From: Phymatolithon calcareum | Lineage: Eukaryota > Rhodophyta > Florideophyceae > Hapalidiales | NCBI GenBank assembly: GCA_977006965.1 | Contig: OZ345354.1 | Location: forward strand, 682,001-746,000 | Direction of reading: 5' to 3' | Length of the DNA stretch: 64,000 nucleotides | Part shown: positions 20,819-32,474 of the stretch, in pieces | How positions within the stretch are numbered: position 1 is the stretch's first letter | Layout of the letters: each line of letters starts with the position of its first letter | Notes under the pieces: model-generated | Told to the model about the DNA's origin: nothing | What the model saw: only the letters and a program-made list of their open reading frames with translations | The model's database searches: none | Position numbers and translations under genes: made by a program

Positions 20819-22097
20819 TGTCTAGTTTACTAACCACCTCAATTGAGGATAAATCCCTCAATTGAGGGGCTTTTTGAAAGCTCAAAAAAGTATGTAGAAA
20901 GAATGCGAAACAGAAAGTTCGCGCCAACTTTGGGAAGGCGGGCTTGTGTTCTGCCTGAGGAGTACCCAAACTACGGCCTTAAATGGGCGTCGTTCGGCGG
21001 TAGGAATGAAATTACAATTTTCAGTTAGAAGAAGCGGACCTGCCATGTCACGAGAAAAAGACCCGCGCCGAGTGGTCGGCGCGTCCGTACACACTAAGGC
21101 AACATCAATGACCAGTCTCGCAGAGTGTTGCAGGCTCTATGGAGCCTTTTCCAAGTCAAAAAAGGTGAACGGCACAGTTCTGGAGGTACTATTGAATGAA
21201 ATCAATGGTCGCGCAAGCACATCGCTTCGCGTGAAATGGGTCCTAGTTCAGAAACCGACTGAGAAAACTAAGATTAAGACACTCAAGATTGTTAACATCA
21301 AGGCAGGAAAGGTTGACGAAGGTTCTCCGTCCTCTCGAATGGTTGTATCAAGTCCCAGCACGCAGAACTCTGCACCACAAAATCCGGCTTACAGTGCTCG
21401 TGGTCGTCCGTCTTCTTCGCCAAATGCCAGTTTATTGTCCCCAGTCGCAACCACAAGCTCTCCAAAACGGCACACAAGCTTCGATACAACCCTCAGAAGC
21501 TAAGAATGCCCTATTCCAGGCTCTATCGCCTACGCCTTGCATGGCTTTTGGGACCAGTCGTCGCACGAGGAAATTGATGTAATCACACCCGACCGCAAAC
21601 CCCAAAGTAATTGCTCATGGGGTGCCACAGTACGAGCGACAAGTTATATAACCGATTGGGGGACGAATTCCGAGTCAGTTCTGGACAGTTCGCACTCCAA
21701 ATGGAGATTTCATATCGGAAAATGGTGGGATTGGGCTTCACACGCCCTCTGATTGCTTTTTGACCAGGTTTCCACAAGTTCACCTTCGAAAAATAGCTGT
21801 ATAGACGTCCGCGAAGCTGAAACGAATCGGGGGAAAAGAGACTACAGTGACAGAACTTGTTAAGTTTTTCGGAATACTCGTCCTCATGACAAGATTTGAG
21901 TTTGGCGCTAAGAGCGATTTTTGGAAGACTTCCAGGCCGAACAAGTATATCCCGACTTGTTGAAGACATCCATGAGCTTGGCGCTTTTGATGTGCTCGAT
22001 ATTGAGTAGCTTTCATGCGCAAAAATTGAAAAATTCTCGTTCCCCAATTGAGAGAAAAGTGCCCCTCAATTGAGGGAAAATTTCAGTAAACTAGACA
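20819..22097 (+). mobile_element. piggyBac-like element, copy B (internal deletion), TSD CTAG
   Basis: 1279 bp flanked by CTAG at 20815-20818 and 22098-22101. Terminal inverted repeats are TGTCTAGTTTACT, and subterminal palindromes CCTCAATTGAGG occur near both ends. It retains the transposase N-terminus and part of the middle, then jumps from a segment corresponding to PNKYIP (about 21955) to the C-terminal EDIHELGAFD (about 21970-21990), losing all three catalytic Asp residues. It is inserted in the I-clade LINE. Confidence 0.92.
21045..21503 (+). pseudogene. Truncated piggyBac-like transposase, copy B
   Basis: It starts at the family-conserved MSREKDPRRVVGASVH (compare MPREKDPRRVVGAPVH in copy A) and is open for about 153 codons. 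It ends before the region homologous to residue 200 of copy A. Further remnants follow in other frames (21537-21752 and about 21780-21990). No catalytic core. Confidence 0.8.
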
Positions 22098-22414
22098 CTA
22101 GAGTTCAACATATTTGTCTGGGTTGTGCGAGCCACAGGAGTGCCCGGTAGAAGTCGAAGTGCATTGTCCATGACAAGAGTAGCTTGCATCTCTCCAATGG
22201 TTCGCAGGCTACGCATCCCAGTCAGTGACCGGAGCTTGGAAACTGTCGTAGCTTTCAAACATTCGCTAGCCGCTCGATCCGCTTCGTCCCGAGCGACTTC
22301 TACTTGCTTGATGTGGACGTCGAAGCCGTGTTCAGCGAAATCTGATGCACCATATAGCGCAGTTGGCTCGCAGTAGCTCTTACGGAAAGCTTCTATAGTT
22401 GATGACTCCGCACC

Positions 22415-23517
22415 CTAAGATGTTCCACCGAGCGCTCGGATGAGGCGGGTCTTGGACCGGAGTTTCTGGCTCACTTCCCGGCAATGCAATTTGAAGCTCA
22501 GTCGTTGGGCGACATGAAATCCGAGGAACTTGTATGCCGCAACGGCGTCTATTGTCTCCACATCGATATTGAGTTCACCGTCAATAATTTCCTGCGGTGA
22601 GCGTCCGCTTGCAGCAAATCCTAGCACCTTGCATTTCCAAGCGTTCACCTTGATTCTCAAACGGTTGCATAAACCGGAGAGTATCTCGGCAGCCTCATTG
22701 AGCTTTGAGATGACGACATCCCAAGTTCTGCCGGTGGCATGGAAGCTGATGTCCTCTGCGAAACTAAATTGAACAAGGTCGCCAATACGTAAGTCTAAGT
22801 CCAATATGTATAAGTTCCAAAGATTTGGCGACAACGAGCTCCCTTGGGTAGCCCGCATCCAAGCACACGCGACCGACCGACCGTGTTGATGTGTCGCCCC
22901 CGGGCTCGGCGATCCGTCAAGTACGAATGCATCCAGAACTGCAAATTTGGAGGGCAATTAAGGTTCGCCATTTTTGCAAGCAACGCTGGAATCACGACGC
23001 GATCATATGCAGCGCTGAAATCCACGAACAAGGTTGCACTTTTACGCCGACGGGAGAATGCGTCTGCCGTACGCTGCGCCATAGCGGCTATATGCTCGTG
23101 GGTGTTGCGATACGATCTGAATCCTGCTTGTGTTAATGGAAGTTTCGATTCCACCCATTTCGTTAAACGCAATCCGATAAGGCGCTCAGAAATAAGGTTG
23201 ACAATTGATGATAGTGAAATAGGACGAAGGGCATTTGAATCATTCGGTTTGGGTATGATGATGAGCAGCACCACTCCCCATGCAGTCGGTACAGTACCCT
23301 CGTGCCAGGTTCTGTTCACTAGGCCTGAGAGACGACCTTTAGCCATTGGAGAAAGGTGGCGAATGAATTCCACCTCTACTGCATCCGGACCAGTTGCAGT
23401 ACGTATTGGAATTGCACTTATTGCTGCACTGAGTTTGCGAATAGAAAATTCCGGGTCGCTTGCCAATTCTTTCCTCGATTTCACTAAAGCATGCATGTAC
23501 TGCCATTGCCACTTCAA
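22415..23517 (-). pseudogene. I-clade LINE reverse transcriptase
   Basis: Motifs on the minus strand: RTATGPDAVEVEFIRHL (about 23400-23350), ALRPISLSSIVN (about 23235), LFVDFSAAYDRV (about 23035-23000), RATQGSSLSPNLWNLYI (about 22860-22810), FSFAEDISF (about 22770) and YKFLGFHVAQRLSFKLHC (about 22540-22485). The catalytic F/YxDD box reads FAED here, a departure from the usual ADD, so this copy may be catalytically dead apart from its frameshift near 22900. It continues toward 22102 before the piggyBac insertion. Confidence 0.8.
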
Positions 23518-24720
23518 GTCTTGGGCCTTGACTTTGTTGCGGTTTTTGGCGACGTATCCTTAACGACATCGTCGGCAATGGTTTGGTCAGATTTCCGGCA
23601 ATCCTTCACAATGGTTGCTCTCGCGCAGCGTTTGCCCTCAATTGCAGCCAGAAGTTTCCATCCCTTGCTTTCCGCCTTGACCGTTGAAGACAGGTCGCGC
23701 CAGCACTTCCGTTTAGTTGCGGCGATGACAGTGTCCGCGTTAGCTCGTATTTCTGCCAGTACTGCGAGAGACTCCGGCGATGGATCGCGCTCATAAGCCT
23801 CGACCGCTTTCATTCGCTCTTTGACTGCTGTCGCGCACGCATCGGTCCACCAGATTTTTCCATGAAGATTTCCAGGCGGTACGACATGCTTCGCTCGAGC
23901 CAAGATAGACTTAACGAAGCGCCGGTTTTCCTCATCAATTGTGCTCTGGTTTTCAGGCCACTGAGCAAGCTTTTTATAGACCTTTGAAGCAAACTGGTCC
24001 CAGACTGCGTGTTGTAAGGACCATAGAGCCCGACCAAAGCGCTTTCGAGCTTGCTACAAACCGTCAAAAGTAACCAGGATAGGTCGGTGGTCACTGAACG
24101 TGGGTAGACGAACTTCCCACTGACATTCAATCATGTACTCTCCAAGGTATGCTGCGATGTCGACGGATGAGGGGCCGCTGGGGGAGATGAGAGTCGGTGA
24201 TCCATCATTGAGCACTATCCGTTCAGTGGATTATAAATACTCATCCAAAGCTTTCGCTTTGCTCGGGTCATAATTTTCAATGTCCCAAGAACCGTGAATG
24301 TTACAGTCCCTAGACAGCATCGAATCTTGACGCATCATTTCTCTCCAGTTGAAGCGGAAAGCTGCAACCGGGGAAATGTAAAAGTGCGATGCCGGAATAG
24401 ACCTTCTAGATTCACCGATACGCACATCAAACTCGGCTACTTCCGCCTTTTGGCCTCATTTCGTACCTCGGCATGTCACGGGGAGCCCAAGTCGTGCGTA
24501 AGTCTTGACGACACCACCTAATATCGATCCATCATCTCTGTCAACGCGGTTGACAAGTCTGAACCAGGTCATACGTAGAGGAAAGTCCTTCGGACGAAGT
24601 CACGTCTCGGACAAAAGCAAAATGTCTGCCTTCGTGTCGTGCGCGAGTTTGGCAAGTTGAGCAGCGTATCCTGCTTTGCACACGGAGCGAAAGTTGAGTT
24701 GAAACAGTCATAGCAGGCCT
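23514..24720 (-). pseudogene. I-clade LINE endonuclease and linker (broken)
   Basis: The minus strand carries NFRSVCKAGYAAQLAKLA with ADILLLSETWL near 24700-24610 (endonuclease N-terminus with the metal-binding Glu), SPTLISPSGPSSVDIAAYLG near 24195-24140, and PTFSDHRPILVTF near 24105-24065 (catalytic Ser-Asp-His). This is the exonuclease-endonuclease-phosphatase fold that nicks target DNA. Stops near 24455 and 24235 interrupt it. The downstream linker 23903-23514 is a Lys/Arg/Glu-rich helical region. Confidence 0.7.
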
Positions 24721-24759
24721 GTTTTGATATCGACGTGGCCCGATCGGAGGAGGATGAGC

Positions 24760-25254
24760 CTTGACCAGTGCGTCCATATTCGGAAAACGGCAAAGAGTGC
24801 GGGTGTTAGCCCGATTGGGCAGGTATGAGATACCCGTAGGGTATCCAATTTTGAACAAAGATCTGGGTTGGATTCCGCTTTGTCTCCCAGGTGAATTGCA
24901 CCTCAGAGTACAGCCGCCCTACGTGGAAGCGGAACCCGTGCGACCGCAGAGAGTCTTGATACCACTCTTGTGCAGAAAGGAAACAAAAGCAATTCGAAAC
25001 TCTGGCTTCCGGTACGGATACTTGACGCACATCTTTTGGATTTGGAGATTGGTTGTTTTGTCGAGAACAAAGCGTTTCTCGTTTCCGGGGCATGTAATCA
25101 GAGCCTCTACAGTGCCCTTGGGGGGCTCAATATTTTTGAGATCGGTGTATTCATTGTGGATAGCTCTTGCGTTTATCTCGGAGAACGAGTCGACGAGATC
25201 GATGGCAGTGATCCCTGCACAATTCTTAGATAGAACTAGATTGGTTCCTAACAT
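24760..25254 (-). pseudogene. Possible ORF1 region of the I-clade LINE
   Basis: A short frame upstream of the endonuclease (25254-24919) contains FVLDKTTNLQIQKMCVKYPY and FRIAFVSFLHKSGIKTLC. Position and the basic, RNA-binding-like composition suggest an ORF1 remnant. I do not recognise a defined domain. Confidence 0.35.
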
Positions 25255-25349
25255 AATCGTGCCAATACACGAGTCTCTATCTGCTGCTATTTACTCCGTG
25301 TACGCACTTAGCAACCAAGGCTGCCTCATTGGGTCACTCATATGAGTCA

Positions 25350-25927
25350 CAACGGAAAACTTACCTGGAACAGGCAGAAAAATACCGAGGAAGACAGGAG
25401 GATATGGCAGAAGTATCGAAGGACATAAACTATCTCAGAAATCAAGAGCAACTCAGCCAAGCCTTGAAACAAGCAGAAGAAAGTAAAATGTGAAAGAAGG
25501 GGCTATTAGAAGATGCAATCCAAATGTGGCAAAAATGCGAGGAGGATCGCTCAGTGAAAATCTCGATAAACAAGCATAAGAAGTTGCCAGGATTGTTACA
25601 AATATGAGACAGGACGACAAGGCTAAGATGCCGAACACTGATTTTTAACAGAGCTCCGTTGTGGAGGAAATCAATCCTCGTTGAGTATTTCGGACCGGGT
25701 GCTGAAATTGAGCTTATTGCACTCCAACGCATACTCGGGTCTAAGATGATGGACAAAGAGACTGACTATGAATGTAAAAGACTAATTCGAACTCTCAAAT
25801 GGAGAGAAACTCGAATCAAGGACATGTTAGTAAAATAGAATGCGGTAAGTTAGAAGAAATTGAGAAGCTACCCCGTTACTCACAGTGAGGTCTTGGGTGC
25901 TTTTAAAATAAATCAACATATATCCCC
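25350..25927 (+). mobile_element. Divergent LINE-1 fragment, copy E, 11-bp TSD CATATGAGTCA
   Basis: 578 bp between perfect direct repeats CATATGAGTCA at 25339-25349 and 25928-25938. On the plus strand it carries the LINE-1 tail block in divergent form (IFNRAPLWRKSILVEYFGPG) and the same kind of AT-rich 3' end (TAAAATAAATCAACATATATCCC). Stops interrupt the frame. It is a separate subfamily from copies A-D. Confidence 0.9.
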
Positions 25928-26259
25928 CATATGAGTCAAATGTGTATGATATGACCCTTCAGTTCTTCAGACTATGAGGCTTTTTTAACACTTAATTTGG
26001 GAGTAAACTGGCACCTTTTTTTGCATTTTTACACGGACCATGTTTTTTGTTTCTCTACCGACATCATTGTTTATCGGAAATGGTGAAGAGAACTTCTACG
26101 ACTACAGATCTGCAGAGCCCAAGCTACCTTCTTGCTTCGTTACGAAGAGAGAGGTGATGAAAGTTTGCTCGTACATCGATTTTGTACTCGGAGTATTAGT
26201 GTATGTGTCATCGGTAGGCGCTAGAAAAACGCAGATTTTGGAAGTAAACTTAGAAAAAA

Positions 26260-27081
26260 ATGATATCATATTCATATCATAATATTTGTGCCGTGTTTCG
26301 AAGGGGTTTGGGAGGAGTCGTGCAGAATCAATTCGGCCATGTGCCGTTGCAGTGCACAGTCGTCTGCGTTAGGCGCTCTTGCTGTAAATGCTCTCATTCT
26401 TTAGACACTTCTCGGCCAATACAGAACTTTAGTGCAGTTCTGCACAGCGGGAAATCCACTATCCTATCTACACTCAGGCGTCCTGTCATACCCCTCAGCT
26501 GCACCGTTTCACCCGGACAGCAGCCGCAACGTATGCGAATGGCGACTACCGCTCATCACCAGGACGAGATCACTGCTCCTAAAAAAAGGTATAGCTTCGT
26601 TCATCAGCAACACAAGGGCATTTTTTCAGAAACACTATTTGAAGGCATGGCGGATCCCTGCAGCTGCAAAAAGCGTAGTTGCATTCAATGCAATCTTTAC
26701 ATGGAATGTTCCTGTAGTTGCATGCTGGTGGATGATTCTGATGTTGAAGAGACGGAGAACAGGACTGTTTCAGGGCCACAAAAAAAGCGCCCTCGCATTC
26801 TGACCAATCTCTCACCTCCAGTTCCGCATCGCAGAAAGAACATCGGCAGGCATTGTTCTGCGAAATCGATTTTAGGAAGGCTGGGAGCTGGACTTGATCT
26901 GAAAAAATTACTCCCGGGACCAAACGCATGGGAAAAAGCGTACCAATCTCTCCCTCAAAAAGTTCTCAAAAACATGAGAAAGCTCATATCTGGGGTTTTC
27001 AAAATTTTGCTCTCGTCAATTTTTCCGATGACGACACGTGCAAACGTTTTTGAAAACAACCAGTTTTGCAATGGAAATTGA
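26260..27081 (+). CDS. N-terminal Cys-rich region of the DDE-like protein
   Basis: An open frame of 273 codons. A better start may be the ATG at 26647, just before a cysteine cluster (CSCKKRSCIQCNLYMECSCS) that could bind zinc. This is followed by basic segments (KKRPRIL, PHRRKNIG). It ends where the next frame begins (overlap 27038-27081), so either an intron or a frameshift joins them. Zinc-binding, basic N-termini are common in transposases for DNA binding; that role is inferred. Confidence 0.4.
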   Translation: MISYSYHNICAVFRRGLGGVVQNQFGHVPLQCTVVCVRRSCCKCSHSLDTSRPIQNFSAVLHSGKSTILSTLRRPVIPLSCTVSPGQQPQRMRMATTAHHQDEITAPKKRYSFVHQQHKGIFSETLFEGMADPCSCKKRSCIQCNLYMECSCSCMLVDDSDVEETENRTVSGPQKKRPRILTNLSPPVPHRRKNIGRHCSAKSILGRLGAGLDLKKLLPGPNAWEKAYQSLPQKVLKNMRKLISGVFKILLSSIFPMTTRANVFENNQFCNGN

Positions 27082-28975
27082 GCGCGGGATTCGAGCATCT
27101 AAAAAACAAAGCGCCGAACGGAAAGCCCTAATGGGCGTTCTTTGCATAATGCTAAGCAGGGAAGAAGTTTGTGAAGCTCTGCGAGAACTTTCTGATAGTG
27201 ACGAAGAGAGCCGTGTCGACGATAATGAGCTGATACAATCAATCAGAGGGGAATTATCGGGACGAAGCACCACTCTAAGGTACTCCCGACAAGAAAACAT
27301 TTCACAAGTTGTTACTTCGGGCAGATTTCGGAAGTGTTACGCCGATGTTCGGCGAAACTGGTCTATGTTGATTTCCGAGAATCGAACTCTTCGTCCTCTT
27401 ATTTGGCGTTCTCGCATAGACGTACCAAGTTTGACAGACGTTGTAAAGTTTATTCTCAAAGACGTCCAAGTTCTATCATGGGGTACAAAAAACTGGAGAT
27501 AGTCGGTGACAGAAGCATTGGCTTAAGGCGTGTAAAGACTATTAATTTTCCAGGTCTGACACGGGAACGATCACGAGAGGAAATGTATGTTGCGTGGACA
27601 AAAGAATCACCAAGGGAAATGGACAATGCTGAAATAATAGCGCATCCAGCCCAGGATGCCACGCTAATCAGTCGAAGTACATTCTTGAAGCTAGCATCAC
27701 ACCGGACGAGAACGCAGCGGAAGAGCAAAACAGCCGTGGATTACGTTCTTGGGACACAGGTGTACGACAATCTTGCACTCATTCGGCGCATTGTTTCCGA
27801 TATTGTTATTGACAAGAAACGCAATGCAGAGTTGCTTGCGGGGATTGCGGCAACAGAGCACCATGTTAAGTTTTCTTATTTATGGGAACAGGTTGGCTTA
27901 AATCAAGATCATTTCCATCTTGTCTGTTTTGCGTTAGATCCTCTCTTGCGCGAAGGACCAGCTCAAAAGTCTTTCTGTGAACAGTGCATGGCGCCGTTTC
28001 AACTTCTTGAAGAAACGAAATCATCATACATGACTGATGCTGGCGAGGACGCGGACAAGAATGATATCAATCGTGTATTTGTCGAGGCGGAAAAGATGCT
28101 TCTGTTATTTTACGGCCACCAACAGCGTGTTGGTTGCCAACAGTGTCGCATTGCGGAGCTACTTTCGGAAATCAAAGCAGAAGAGATCCCTTCTCCACGG
28201 CGTGTAATGGTTCTTTTGGATTACAATAAGAAATTTGAGTCTATTAGATACAGAGAGAAAAGTTCGTAGAATTTTCGGCAAGCGAGGGAACAGCTGCCAC
28301 GGTGCTGTTGTGTTTTTCAGTCACTGAATGAGTGGCCTTCGGCAAATTTACTTTGATCATCTTTCTGCAGGTGACACGAATCAAGACGTATTTGCCGTGG
28401 CCTCAATTTGTGACGCTGTGTTTCACCGACTGTCTGTTGTGCAACCGAGTGTGCGTGAAGTATACGTTCTTTCCGACAACGCACGATGTTATCAAAACTC
28501 AATTCTTCCGGTCATGCTCCCGTTCCTCATACAATCACACAACTCAATGCGTCTACTCTCATTTCTTCACAAGGAGACACAGGATGGAAAGAGCTTAGTG
28601 GACGCTCACTTTGCGTTCGCTATGAAGTGTATTAACTCCTACATAACAAACAACGCCAAGAATGTCATCACCCCTCACCAAGTTGTCAATGCTTTAAATT
28701 CGAATGGTGGACTCGCAAATACACTGGTAGAGCTCTTTCACATCCACCGTGACAACGAAAATCTGGAAAGGTGGATGGCTCTGAAAAAGGAGAAGAAAAT
28801 TGCAGAGTTTGGGCGCGCGAAGGATATATCGTACGGGAAGATTTCGGACGGAAAAATCCAAGCTCGTATATTCAAGGTATCTGGGTTTTCTTACAGGGAC
28901 TACTTGTTCTCAAGGGAAGGATCAGAACGTATTCCACAGAAAAACTCCTCATGTACTGAGCAGGGCATATTCTGA
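27038..28975 (+). pseudogene. Putative DDE-type transposase core of the TTAA element (frames broken)
   Basis: Three frames in tandem (27038-27502, 27334-28269, 28328-28975). The second begins after LVYVDF and includes LISRSTFLKLAS, VDYVLGTQVYDNLALIRR, FCEQCMAPFQLLEE, GCQQCRIAEL and MVLLDYNKKFESIRYREK. The last holds an Asp (codon 28219) in the position expected for a first catalytic Asp. FGKRGNSCHGAVVFF follows near 28275-28318 in another frame. The third frame has YVLSDNARCYQNS (Asp codon 28475) and HKETQDGKSLVDAHFAFAMK, suited to the second and third acidic residues. I recall the SDNAxCY and FGKRG.SWHG style from uncharacterised multicopy proteins of cnidarians and fish. Two frame changes near 28270-28320 imply inactivation. 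Confidence 0.5.
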
Positions 28976-29357
28976 ACGGAGATCAGGTATACGGAGGCTG
29001 GGTGTGTCTCAGATGGGACGGAGAGTAATGAGAGTCTCGAAATGGATGTTTTCGTTGCAAATCCCGGAGATAGCGACAGTAATTTTGCAGTCGAGCGCAG
29101 CGATGAACAAGGTCTAGAGGTTTTCGAGAACGAAACTGCGAAGGATTGTGCCGTTGTTGTTGGGTCTTTACAGTAAAGGAGCGAAATTGCGGAAGATTGT
29201 ACAGATCAAAGAAGATTCTTTGACGAAGAGCCTCTTCTCAGCTGGGGCCATCATGAAGGTTCAGAAATGGGCCTAGGGTTTACTCAAAGCTCGACTATCC
29301 CACTGCATTCCAATGTCGTGGGTTTGATGCTGAGGACTGAAGCTGGAATGCAAAGAA

Positions 29358-30717
29358 TTGGTAAAGGGGAGCTATTTCTGGACGTCATTAATACAGAACA
29401 CGTTCGCACAAAAAATGCATGGCCATGAGCTTCCCAGTGCACACGTCGCCGTTCGAAAACTCGTTATCTACGAGTCTTGCAAGCAATTAGCATATCATTT
29501 TGAGTTTTATCCAGCAGAAGAAACACCGCTCACACTCGGTGATGCCTCCGCTACAGGGATTATTGTCGCTTGGAACATTGCAATGATACGGAGCCGAGTC
29601 GATTTTGGCCATTTACCTGTCTCGTTTTGGAAGTCTAAGGGTGTTTCTCTTCCAATCGATAATGGAGACAATGCGCGAGACGATTCACGCCGAGATACAT
29701 CAAATGACGCTGACATACTTCCACGTGGCAGTCAAGCCGAACCTGCTCCATTGTCAACTGAGGTTTCGGGCATTGAGACTGGGATTGTGGTGCGCACATC
29801 CGCGTCCCTTCGGTTTGCTCAGAGAAAAGGCCAATAGACGGACAGGAGCGCCTGGAATCTGGCAATGATAATGTTCTAGCAGTCATGGCGCGCGTCGTAA
29901 GAGAATTGGAAGCTGACAGGCAACTTTTTGAAGGTTCGTAAAGCGGTCGTCGGCGTGTGCTTTGTTCCTCGCGTGGCTCTCCGTTCGAAACTAAAGAAGA
30001 GCTTCAACCCATTTTTCCGCATGCACGGTTTCGCGGGCTTCCCTTCTGACTATTCGTGTGGCAACTTTGGCCCAGTCTCTTCTCGGTAATAGCGACTCTT
30101 ACGTCCACATGATCTCCACTCCGAGCCCAACTCTTGCAGTATTCGGAAGAAGAGTAAGTGCAGAAGTGAGGGCTCGATGTGCGCGAATTCCAGGATGAGC
30201 GGAGAGACCACCGCAAGGAATGGGTTTCGGAGAGAACGCTGTTGGAAAGTACTCCAGAGAACTAATGGACCTCTACGTCTTAGGTGCCCGTGGCAAAGCA
30301 AAACGAATAAATGCCCCAATGATGCTGGAAAGGTTGCGTGCAATGTTTCCCCGCAGATACGGCCTGCCTTGCGAAAAGTTCGTCATTCAGTTCATTTCCG
30401 CGCAAAATAAGAGGCTAAAAGATACAAGCGTCAGTCACGGAGACGCTGACGAGCTTTACGATGTGCAGGAAAGCAAGAGGAAAAGAATGCCTGAAAAATA
30501 TGCCACTCTGCTAACGGTTCTCATCAAAAGTTCAAACTTGGAAATGGCACCAAGAGCGGGATGCAAAAAATTAATTGAGTACTTGAACTTAAATGAAAAT
30601 GACCTTCCAGAAGACTTTCCAGAAAAGAAGGCTGTTACTTCAAAGGTTTCAAACTTTAAATCCGCCCTAAAAAGGCTAGATAGAGTAGATACAGGACTAC
30701 TATCCGTGGAACCCTAA
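29358..30717 (+). pseudogene. C-terminal region of the DDE-like protein (broken)
   Basis: Two frames (29358-29837 and 30220-30717) continue in the same direction. The second reads GFGENAVGKYSRELMDLYVLGARGKAKR with later RLRAMFPRRYGLPCEKFVIQFISAQNKR and a long Lys-rich helical tail. It resembles the helical C-terminal module that follows the catalytic core in the cnidarian/fish-type proteins mentioned above, an inference from memory. Between 28976 and 29358 the sequence is acidic in one frame (MDVFVANPGDSDSNFAVERS) but interrupted. Confidence 0.4.
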
Positions 30718-31006
30718 GAAGCGCAAAAAAATGGAAAGAAAAATTAGGTCTTGGTCTGGAGTAGATACAAAGCTTCGAAACGCGTGAAACATATTGATCA
30801 GTGAAAAGGGGACGCTAAGAGGTGCAATACCAAGTGAATTTACTGCTCGACTCGTCTAGTACATATTCGCAACAGAGTACCGAGCGCCGCACATTTCAAC
30901 GACGTCCACCCCACCGAAGAACAGCTCAGCATCCACCGCCATCCACAAGTGCAACAATGACCACATACATATCACGGTCGCGCAGGAAATACTCACTCAG
31001 CTCGCC

Positions 31007-31456
31007 ATGGAGTTGTTAGCACCACCCAACGGGCCATCAACACTTTGCGCAGCACGTTTCCCACCTGCTCCGCGTAAGGACGGTACGCCAGTCACTTACC
31101 CTCTTTCTGTTCCGGCGCAAAGAGTGAGCAGAGATAGCGTTCGAGTGGACAGGCCGGATGCCATGATGACCGAGGAGAGATCCGCTAGACCGACCACGTC
31201 GGGAGGTTTGTCAGCCTTGTGCCGGCACCGCACGCCGCATTATGTTCGAGCAGTCATCAATGAGGCGTATGTCTTTCAAGACGCGCAAATGAGCAACTCG
31301 ATTAGCTATTACGCCGCTTCGTTTGTCGCACCATTGGCGCATCAGTCAACCTCTAATCGCAGCGTTGTCAAGAGGACCACCAACGCTTCAACTGAAACCA
31401 CCACAGTTTGTGCGCCTGGCATGACTTCGCCGGCACGTAAGAATAACACCGCCTGA
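31007..31456 (+). CDS. Unrecognised 149-codon open frame inside the TTAA element
   Basis: The segment is GC-richer than its surroundings and encodes a Pro/Thr/Ser/Arg-rich protein without motifs I recognise, with no signal peptide or membrane helix. It may be a fortuitous frame or cargo of the transposon. Overlapping frames on both strands extend to 31943, which is typical of GC-rich non-coding sequence. Confidence 0.2.
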   Translation: MELLAPPNGPSTLCAARFPPAPRKDGTPVTYPLSVPAQRVSRDSVRVDRPDAMMTEERSARPTTSGGLSALCRHRTPHYVRAVINEAYVFQDAQMSNSISYYAASFVAPLAHQSTSNRSVVKRTTNASTETTTVCAPGMTSPARKNNTA

Positions 31457-31459
31457 TGC

Positions 31460-32474
31460 ACACGTCGTTGTGCAACAGTAAGCGTGGGCGTGTTTTCGGA
31501 ACGGGGTGTTGGGGAGAACGTCGGATATGCCGCGCGCGTGGCGCAAAGTTGTTCCGGGGCGTTGGCGTGGAAAAATCAAGCGGGTGTCGTTTTTATTTGG
31601 GCCGCGCCATGGTCGCACCTTGTTCACCACGAGCAGGGTTGTGAACGACTACAGTCGCGTACAACGTGGCGATGGGAGAGAAGAAGTGCAAGCTGAGTAT
31701 GGCCGTGCAACGGGAGGCGGATCTGAAAGTTTGGCGGAGGCTGTTGCAGAAGCCGCGCAGTGTAATGATGCAGGAGAGGCGAAGCTGGGGCGAAATATAT
31801 ACTTGGCGGGCGCCGATGTGCCGGTGAACTGTTATCTGAGTATGAACTCGTCAAAGGCGGGGCGGTACGTGCTTTTCGCACGCCTGCGCCACTGGATTTG
31901 CGGCAAGGCCATCTTAAAATGGTTGTTCGTCCAAATTGGCTAGGGTGGCAATGCGTCGAGCAAGGAGAGAATGGCAGAAATGAAATGTGTTGGGCCTCCG
32001 CACGATGATTCCGGACTTGAGGTTGATTCCAATCGCGGGTTTTTAGGAGGCCTGTGTAAAGGTAAAAAGTTCGACGTGCAACGGGGAGTACATGCTATTT
32101 CTGATCTCTCTAGACTGGTTAATGCAGTATCTGTGCACTAGGAGGCACTCGAAGACAGTGGTTTGCGCATTGGAAACTGTCATTCGCTTTTCGTGTGGTC
32201 CGTCGTTTAGCACACAAACTGCCCCCGACCTGTCGCATGCTAGGATTCGCCGTTTTCTAATTTTTTGAAAACTTTTGTTGTGACATATTCCCGCGAAAAT
32301 TGAGAACTGGCAATTTTTGCAGCCTCTTCCAGGCCTGTTCACTTACGAAATTGCTGGAAATAGGTTCATTTCGTCTTTTCAATTCCGTCTTCTACAATTA
32401 CCGACAAAACATTCTCTGCTAGCTTGCCATTTGCGAAAATCGGTACTTACAATATTCCTGAAAACAGCGTTTTG
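31460..32474. other. 3' part of the TTAA element, no gene seen
   Basis: GC-rich until about 31980, then AT-rich up to the inverted repeat. No conserved frame, repeat unit or RNA gene is recognisable. Confidence 0.4.

Larger units (their letters stand above)
18990..25338 (-). mobile_element. I-clade-like LINE with endonuclease, RT, RNase H and C-terminal zinc knuckle
   Basis: Read on the minus strand, domains appear in the order ORF1-like region (about 25254-24760), apurinic-type endonuclease (about 24720-23904), RT (23517-22415), thumb/linker, RNase H (about 20610-19680) and a C-terminal Cys-His motif (about 19220-19150). RNase H after RT is diagnostic of the I group of LINEs. It is interrupted by piggyBac-like copy B (20819-22097, TSD CTAG) and LINE-1 copy C (19220-19666, 12-bp TSD). 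Several frameshifts make it defective. The outer limits are approximate; no TSD was found for it. Confidence 0.75.

Noticed and set aside
22844-23563. Long plus-strand frame of 239 codons
   Set aside because: It is the antisense shadow of the I-clade LINE reverse transcriptase, whose motifs are on the minus strand.
24761-25345. Plus-strand frame of 194 codons
   Set aside because: It is antisense to the ORF1/endonuclease part of the same LINE and shows no domain; the minus strand fits the domain order.
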